Shown piece by piece: positions 6,642 through 10,028 of a DNA stretch of 10,028 nucleotides; positions within the stretch are counted from its first letter, which is position 1; each line of letters starts with the position of its first letter. The position numbers and the translations under genes were made by a program. Below the pieces are notes generated by a model that saw nothing but the letters and a program-made list of their open reading frames with translations, searched no databases and was not told where the DNA came from. Source of the stretch: an uncultured cyanobacterium (lineage in GTDB: Bacteria; Cyanobacteriota; Cyanobacteriia; Cyanobacteriales; Chroococcidiopsidaceae); NCBI GenBank assembly GCA_946221495.1, contig CAMIFA010000171.1, positions 1-10,028 on the forward strand, given 5' to 3'.

Positions 6642-7589
6642 TCAAGGCTTGTCTAATAAACACCAACGGTCAATATGTAACAATGCTCGCGCGTGCTCCC
6701 TAACAGAGATACCAGGAAGATATAAAGTAGATCCTGCGAAAGTTCCCTGTTCAACAGCAAGCTGAAATGCTTCTTCAGGGGTTGATGGTCGCTGATGCAC
6801 ATCAAACAAAAGCATCAATCCATCGTGCGCTACAAGTTCAGCTTTGAAACGTTTATGCCATAACTTCAAGAGCGCTATCATCGTGCTGCTTGACGCAGCA
6901 CCAAACCAGTGAAGATATGCAAGTGTTTCCCAGGAGTGGAGAGTTGGTAACAGAATTAGAGTGTGATCAATTTTACCAGGAGGCTCGTACCAATCTAGAT
7001 CCAGATACCAAAGATCAGGTGGCGCTAGTGCGACTTCACGAGCGAGATGCTCAAGTTCCCAAGCAAATAACCACTTCTCAAACCCTAGAATTGCATTAGT
7101 TTGATCTGATGGAAATGTCGGTATAGTTTCCCTCGCAGGTGCTATGCCAAATCTTGCAAAGGTGTAGTTAAGTTCAATATTAATCTTCTCATCTAAAGAC
7201 AGCATATATCCTGTTTGTCGCTGTTGCTCCAGTCGTTGATTAACATCTACTGTCTTCGATCTCTCAATGATAGCTTCTGGAGAAGAACTTCCTTCGTTGA
7301 AACACTCGCTTTCACATTGGAATTCTTGACGAGAAAACATATGTTCACCAATGATTTTCTCTGCCCAAGTGTCAGAAGCAAAGAAACCAACACCCGCAAG
7401 TACAGGATATCTTTCTGTTTCATCTAATAAAGCTCTTAAGAGCCTCCAAGCATTAAATCTGTTTTCAGGCTTAACTTTGATGGCAAACGCACGTTTTGTA
7501 CTCTCAGGGATGTGAAGCTCTACTTTGCTACTATCTTCAAGTTCAGTACCTGCTAGTAATTTAGAAATGTCCTCTAGCGAATTAATCAT
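6642..7589 (-). CDS. DUF4253 family protein of unknown function
   Basis: Soluble 315-aa protein with no signal peptide or membrane segment. The C-terminal part (~205-315) fits DUF4253: ILLPTLHSWETLAYLHWFGA, then LLKLWHKRFKAELVAHDGLMLLFDVHQRPSTPEEAFQLAVEQ, then a Trp-containing end (HIDRWCLLD). The N-terminal ~200 residues include AWRLLRALLDETERYPVLAG (47-66), similar to the opening of longer members, plus acidic and Cys-containing stretches (Cys91, Cys95). No catalytic motif is evident and the biochemical role of the family is unknown to me. ATG 7589 is the natural start, with only a weak TTGAG-like site before it. The antitoxin-like gene follows on the same strand after about 100 nt, so the two may be co-transcribed. 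The gene is divergent from bciB. Confidence 0.78.
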   Translation of the reverse strand: MINSLEDISKLLAGTELEDSSKVELHIPESTKRAFAIKVKPENRFNAWRLLRALLDETERYPVLAGVGFFASDTWAEKIIGEHMFSRQEFQCESECFNEGSSSPEAIIERSKTVDVNQRLEQQRQTGYMLSLDEKINIELNYTFARFGIAPARETIPTFPSDQTNAILGFEKWLFAWELEHLAREVALAPPDLWYLDLDWYEPPGKIDHTLILLPTLHSWETLAYLHWFGAASSSTMIALLKLWHKRFKAELVAHDGLMLLFDVHQRPSTPEEAFQLAVEQGTFAGSTLYLPGISVREHARALLHIDRWCLLDKP

Positions 7590-7630
7590 AAATACTCAAA
7601 AGTTAATTCAGTGGCAATTCTAAGTTAACC

Positions 7631-7646
7631 GTTACGGCTTCGTAAC
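7631..7646. repeat. Perfect 6-bp hairpin in the divergent spacer between the DUF4253 gene and bciB
   Basis: GTTACG, loop GCTT, CGTAAC forms an exact inverted repeat in the 152-nt divergent spacer. It lies 41 nt before the DUF4253 start and 95 nt before bciB. Its symmetry and position fit either an operator or an mRNA leader hairpin. No T-run follows, so it is not a terminator. Function is unknown. Confidence 0.4.
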
Positions 7647-7741
7647 AATTACTGAAATCTTCATTACCTCTATTAATCTGTAAAGAGAGCCTTGAGCTAT
7701 CGTTAATCAGACCGTGATTCTTATTAAAAAACTTTCATAAT

Positions 7742-8938
7742 ATGACTTCACTAATTCCTCACAAAAAAGCCAAAGCTCTCAAGCCCTCAAGCCGTCGCCC
7801 TGCTAAGGAACTATGCAGTGAGTGTGGACTGTGTGATACATACTATATTCACTATGTCAAGGATGCCTGTGCTTTCCTGAATCAACAAATTACTCACCTA
7901 GAAGAACAGACACACGATCGCTCTCGTAATTTAGATAACCCAGATGAGTTGTACTTTGGTGTTAATCAATCCATGATCGCAGCGCGTAAAACAGAACCAA
8001 TTGAAGGGGCGCAGTGGACAGGCATTGTTAGCACGATCGCTATTGAAATGCTCAACAAAGGCATTGTTGAAGGTGTTGTCTGTGTGCAGAACACTAAAGA
8101 AGATCGCTTCCAACCAATGCCAATAATTGCCCGTACTCCAGAGGAAATACTAGCAGCACGAGTGAATAAACCAACGCTTTCGCCGAACCTCTCGATATTG
8201 GAACAAATTGAGCAATCAGGGATGAAGCGGCTATTGGTAATCGGTGTTGGTTGCCAAATCCAGGCATTACGCGCAGTTGAAAAACAACTAGGCTTAGAAA
8301 AGCTTTATGTATTAGGTACTCCCTGTGTAGATAACGTAACGAGGGCGGGACTGCAAAAATTCCTAGAAACTACTAGCCGTTCTCCAGAAACTGTAGTTCA
8401 TTACGAATTCATGCAGGATTTCCGAGTTCACTTTAAGCACGAGGATGGTTCAGTTGAAACTGTGCCGTTCTTTGGACTTAAAACCAACCAGCTTAAAGAT
8501 GTCTTTGCTCCTTCTTGTATGAGTTGCTTTGATTATGTAAACTCGCTAGCAGACTTAGTTGTAGGCTACATGGGCGCACCGTTTGGCTGGCAGTGGATTG
8601 TGGTACGCAATCACACAGGACAAGAGATGCTGGACTTGGTGCAAGACAAATTAGAAACTCAGCCAGTAATGTCGAAAGGCGATCGCCATAAAGCTGTACA
8701 ACAAAGCATCCCCGCTTACGATAAAGGTGTTACTCTGCCGATGTGGGCAGCGCAACTAATGGGTGTAGTAATTGAAAAAATTGGTCCTAAAGGTCTAGAA
8801 TACGCCCGTTTCTCGATTGACTCCCACTTTACCCGCAACTATATCTACGTAAAACGGCATCATCCAGAGAAATTAGCTGCTCATGTGCCAGAGTTTGCCA
8901 AGCGGATTGTAAGTCAATATCAATTGCCGCCATCTTAG
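7742..8938 (+). CDS. bciB: Ferredoxin-type 3,8-divinyl (proto)chlorophyllide 8-vinyl reductase BciB (FrhB/FdhB family)
   Basis: Reduces the 8-vinyl group of divinyl (proto)chlorophyllide to ethyl in chlorophyll synthesis, taking electrons from ferredoxin; a cytosolic or membrane-associated iron-sulfur flavoprotein. The 398-aa length and overall sequence fit the cyanobacterial Slr1923/BciB group. Cysteines that could bind iron-sulfur clusters are Cys25, Cys28 and Cys31 (CSECGLCDTYY), Cys43, Cys195 (GTPCVDN), and Cys259/Cys262 (SCMSCFDY). The FrhB/FdhB N-terminal part covers ~20-100, and the C-terminal domain covers ~105-290, including VIGVGCQIQALRAVE (166-180) and the DLVVGYMGAPFGWQW region (271-285). 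Such proteins are often mislabelled as coenzyme F420 hydrogenase beta subunit. The related plant 7-hydroxymethyl chlorophyll a reductase is an alternative activity, less likely in a chlorophyll a cyanobacterium. It stands alone, with hairpins after it; no other pigment gene is in the window. Confidence 0.87.
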   Translation: MTSLIPHKKAKALKPSSRRPAKELCSECGLCDTYYIHYVKDACAFLNQQITHLEEQTHDRSRNLDNPDELYFGVNQSMIAARKTEPIEGAQWTGIVSTIAIEMLNKGIVEGVVCVQNTKEDRFQPMPIIARTPEEILAARVNKPTLSPNLSILEQIEQSGMKRLLVIGVGCQIQALRAVEKQLGLEKLYVLGTPCVDNVTRAGLQKFLETTSRSPETVVHYEFMQDFRVHFKHEDGSVETVPFFGLKTNQLKDVFAPSCMSCFDYVNSLADLVVGYMGAPFGWQWIVVRNHTGQEMLDLVQDKLETQPVMSKGDRHKAVQQSIPAYDKGVTLPMWAAQLMGVVIEKIGPKGLEYARFSIDSHFTRNYIYVKRHHPEKLAAHVPEFAKRIVSQYQLPPS

Positions 8939-8993
8939 TTAAAATGCCCAAATCCTTTGTAAAAACTACACAGATATCATCGTAGTTATGCGA

Positions 8994-9017
8994 GTGAAAA
9001 AGCGATCGCTCTTTTAC
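8994..9017 (+). terminator. HIP1-centred hairpin after bciB, possible terminator
   Basis: GTGAAAAAGC (8994-9003) faces GCTCTTTTAC (9008-9017) across a GATC loop. It makes a ten-position stem with one A-C mismatch and one G-U pair. The core is HIP1 at 9002-9009. The four T residues are inside the stem and no further T-run follows, so termination strength is doubtful. It lies 55 nt past the bciB stop. Confidence 0.35.
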
Positions 9018-9022
9018 CTATG

Positions 9023-9045
9023 GCGCTAACGTTTTTACGTTTCGC
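9023..9045 (+). terminator. Second hairpin after bciB, possible terminator or processing site
   Basis: AACGT (9028-9032), loop TTTT, ACGTT (9037-9041) is a perfect 5-bp stem. GCG (9023-9025) and CGC (9043-9045) extend it across a small internal loop. It sits 5 nt after the HIP1 hairpin. Together the two may end the bciB transcript or protect its 3' end. No strong T-run follows. Confidence 0.3.
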
Positions 9046-9158
9046 TAAGAGGCTTTAATACAATCTAACGCTTTAATCTTCTTCTAGCCTAATGTAAAGC
9101 TTTATAACCTTTTGCGTAGTTCCTAGCTCTCGCTTTGATGAGTGAATATAGGTTCCCA

Positions 9159-9179
9159 GTTTTATTTTTGTAATAAAAC
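9159..9179. repeat. Perfect 8-bp inverted repeat just upstream of the secreted-protein gene
   Basis: GTTTTATT (9159-9166) and AATAAAAC (9172-9179) are exact reverse complements around a TTTGT loop. The repeat ends 2 nt before the in-frame ATG at 9182 and 38 nt before the preferred ATG at 9218. All but two of its pairs are A-T, so it would be weak as RNA; an operator is possible. Confidence 0.35.
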
Positions 9180-9217
9180 ACATGAGAGCTAATTTTACGT
9201 TTGATTGGAACATAAGC

Positions 9218-9646
9218 ATGAAAAGAGCTAGCTTAAATTTAAAGCAGTTAATTTTTATATTAATTCCTAGTATCGGACTTCTATCTTCCTCAAATCAGGT
9301 TTTAGCGGTGGCGATGTTGACCATTGGTACATCTACCTGTACTACTTTAGCCTGTGTAGGCTCTACAATTACCGAAACATATGTTTTTAAACAGCCTTTT
9401 AGTCAGGCTATCCCTTTCAGCGTACAACTTTTTAGTTCAGGGAAAGAATGTCTGCATAAGGCTATAACTTCTCAAAACATTGCTCTTGGACATGGTGTCG
9501 CTTTAGGGTTGAGCGTTGAAGACAACTACCTAAAAAGGCTGTTTCATTTCTTAAAGCTCAAGCTAATAAATAACCTAATATGTAATAAGCTTCAAGCTCA
9601 ATTAAGCTTGTTTAAGCTATTAGCCTTTAAATTAAACGACGTATAG
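9218..9646 (+). CDS. Small predicted secreted protein of unknown function, possibly with an eroded C-terminus
   Basis: I do not recognise this protein. From ATG 9218 it has 142 aa and begins with a classic signal peptide: basic MKRASLNLK, hydrophobic QLIFILIPSIGLLSSS, then NQVLAVA with a probable cut after the Ala of VLA (~residue 30). The mature part starts with a Cys- and Thr-rich stretch (TIGTSTCTTLACVGSTIT), in which two cysteines five residues apart could form a disulfide outside the cytoplasm. A third Cys comes near KECLHK. The last ~30 residues (LKLKLINNLICNKL onward) are Leu/Lys-rich, of different character, and are encoded by hairpin-forming AAGCT repeats. The in-frame ATG 9182 would put 12 extra residues before the signal peptide, so 9218 is preferred. 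No strong ribosome binding site is seen. It lies 279 nt after bciB with its own hairpin upstream. Confidence 0.45.
   Translation: MKRASLNLKQLIFILIPSIGLLSSSNQVLAVAMLTIGTSTCTTLACVGSTITETYVFKQPFSQAIPFSVQLFSSGKECLHKAITSQNIALGHGVALGLSVEDNYLKRLFHFLKLKLINNLICNKLQAQLSLFKLLAFKLNDV
9583..9622. repeat. Imperfect hairpin with clustered AAGCT repeats in the 3' end of the secreted-protein ORF
   Basis: AGCTT (9588-9592) and CAAGCT (9593-9598) pair with AGCTTG (9605-9610) and AAGCT (9614-9618) around loop CAATTA, with a TTT bulge. TAAT/ATTA extends the stem. AAGCT occurs six times between 9554 and 9618. Such dense symmetry is unusual inside a coding region and may be an old terminator or small repeat overrun by the reading frame. 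Confidence 0.45.
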
Positions 9647-10028
9647 GTAAGGCTTAAAGCAGTAATAACTCTGACTACTTAATTTCACTGAGGCTTATTT
9701 CAAAAATTTGTAAGATTTAGGAAACAATGCCGTTGTTCATTATTAAGAATAAAAAATTATTATGTCTAGCAATTACTCGTTTTTAGTAATTATTTTTAAA
9801 GATTTGTTTCCCTGATTCACAACCTGTTTAATTAATTTACAAATTAAAATTAAAGCGCTTCATAAAAATTATATCTATCAAAATTAAAAATATGTTTGAA
9901 ATTCAGAAAACATGATAGCGTCTTCAATTTAGCAATTATATAGAGAGTATAACTAATAAAACTTCATTAAATAGAACTAAGATTCTGGTTTTTTATACTA
10001 CAAATTTATTTTACATTTTGATAGATAT
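9647..10028. other. Very AT-rich terminal region with no gene seen
   Basis: Roughly 20-25% G+C by eye, clearly lower than the genes to the left. Neither strand carries an ORF longer than about 20 codons. The only symmetry noted is TTAATTT-AC-AAATTAA at 9832-9847, which is likely by chance at this composition. It may be intergenic spacer leading to a gene beyond the window. Confidence 0.5.

Noticed and set aside
6890..7427. Plus-strand ORFs of about 70 codons inside the DUF4253 gene, and short minus-strand ORFs inside the exporter, HlyD and bciB genes
   Set aside because: They are reverse-frame shadows of well-supported genes with no domain character or ribosome binding site.
6642..7589. The DUF4253 protein as the missing toxin of the antitoxin-like gene
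   Set aside because: It is much larger than RelE/ParE toxins, lacks their motifs, and there is no direct evidence.
7742..8938. Coenzyme F420 hydrogenase beta subunit function
   Set aside because: That name reflects only the shared FrhB fold; length and motifs fit the cyanobacterial vinyl reductase BciB.
9727..9786. A short ORF of about 19 codons in the AT-rich right end
   Set aside because: It has an AGGA before the ATG but no double-glycine motif or recognisable character; a chance ORF is more likely.
9832..9847. Inverted repeat TTAATTT-AC-AAATTAA
   Set aside because: In DNA this AT-rich, such a repeat is expected by chance, and no gene is near.
1..10028. CRISPR array, tRNA or rRNA genes
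   Set aside because: No regularly spaced direct repeats, cloverleaf-like stretches or rRNA-like segments were seen.

Overview
The window is cyanobacterial. Ten copies of the HIP1 octamer GCGATCGC are spread along it (starting near 622, 829, 2040, 3617, 4600, 6288, 6468, 6510, 8679 and 9002), about one per kilobase. One gene closely matches the chlorophyll-biosynthesis vinyl reductase BciB (Slr1923 type). Base composition is moderately AT-rich in genes and strongly AT-rich at the right end. The genus cannot be fixed from the sequence; a Nostoc- or Chroococcidiopsis-like genome would fit.

Positions 240-6212 (+ strand) read as one export operon. It holds a small helix-turn-helix protein of transposase-like ancestry; a 1006-residue peptidase-containing ABC transporter with tandem cyclic-nucleotide-binding-like regions, a C39 cysteine peptidase with an intact catalytic set, six membrane segments and a complete ATPase; a HlyD-type periplasmic adaptor; and a parvulin/SurA-like protein with no signal peptide. 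An intrinsic terminator at 6279-6308, built around a HIP1 palindrome, closes it. The expected job is to cleave a double-glycine-type leader from a peptide in the cytoplasm and pass the product through the ABC exporter and HlyD adaptor, then out through an outer-membrane channel encoded elsewhere. The PPIase-like protein may hold or fold the cargo. I found no convincing precursor peptide in the window, so the cargo is unknown.

Positions 6344-7589 (- strand) hold a DUF4253-family protein followed by a small antitoxin-like protein that has no adjacent toxin. Both face away from the next gene across a divergent 152-base spacer that contains a perfect hairpin.

Positions 7742-8938 (+) encode BciB (FrhB/FdhB family). 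Two hairpins follow it, one again centred on HIP1. Positions 9218-9646 encode a small predicted secreted protein of unknown function. Its last third runs through AAGCT-rich, hairpin-forming DNA and may not be original coding sequence. The final ~380 bases are very AT-rich and show no gene.
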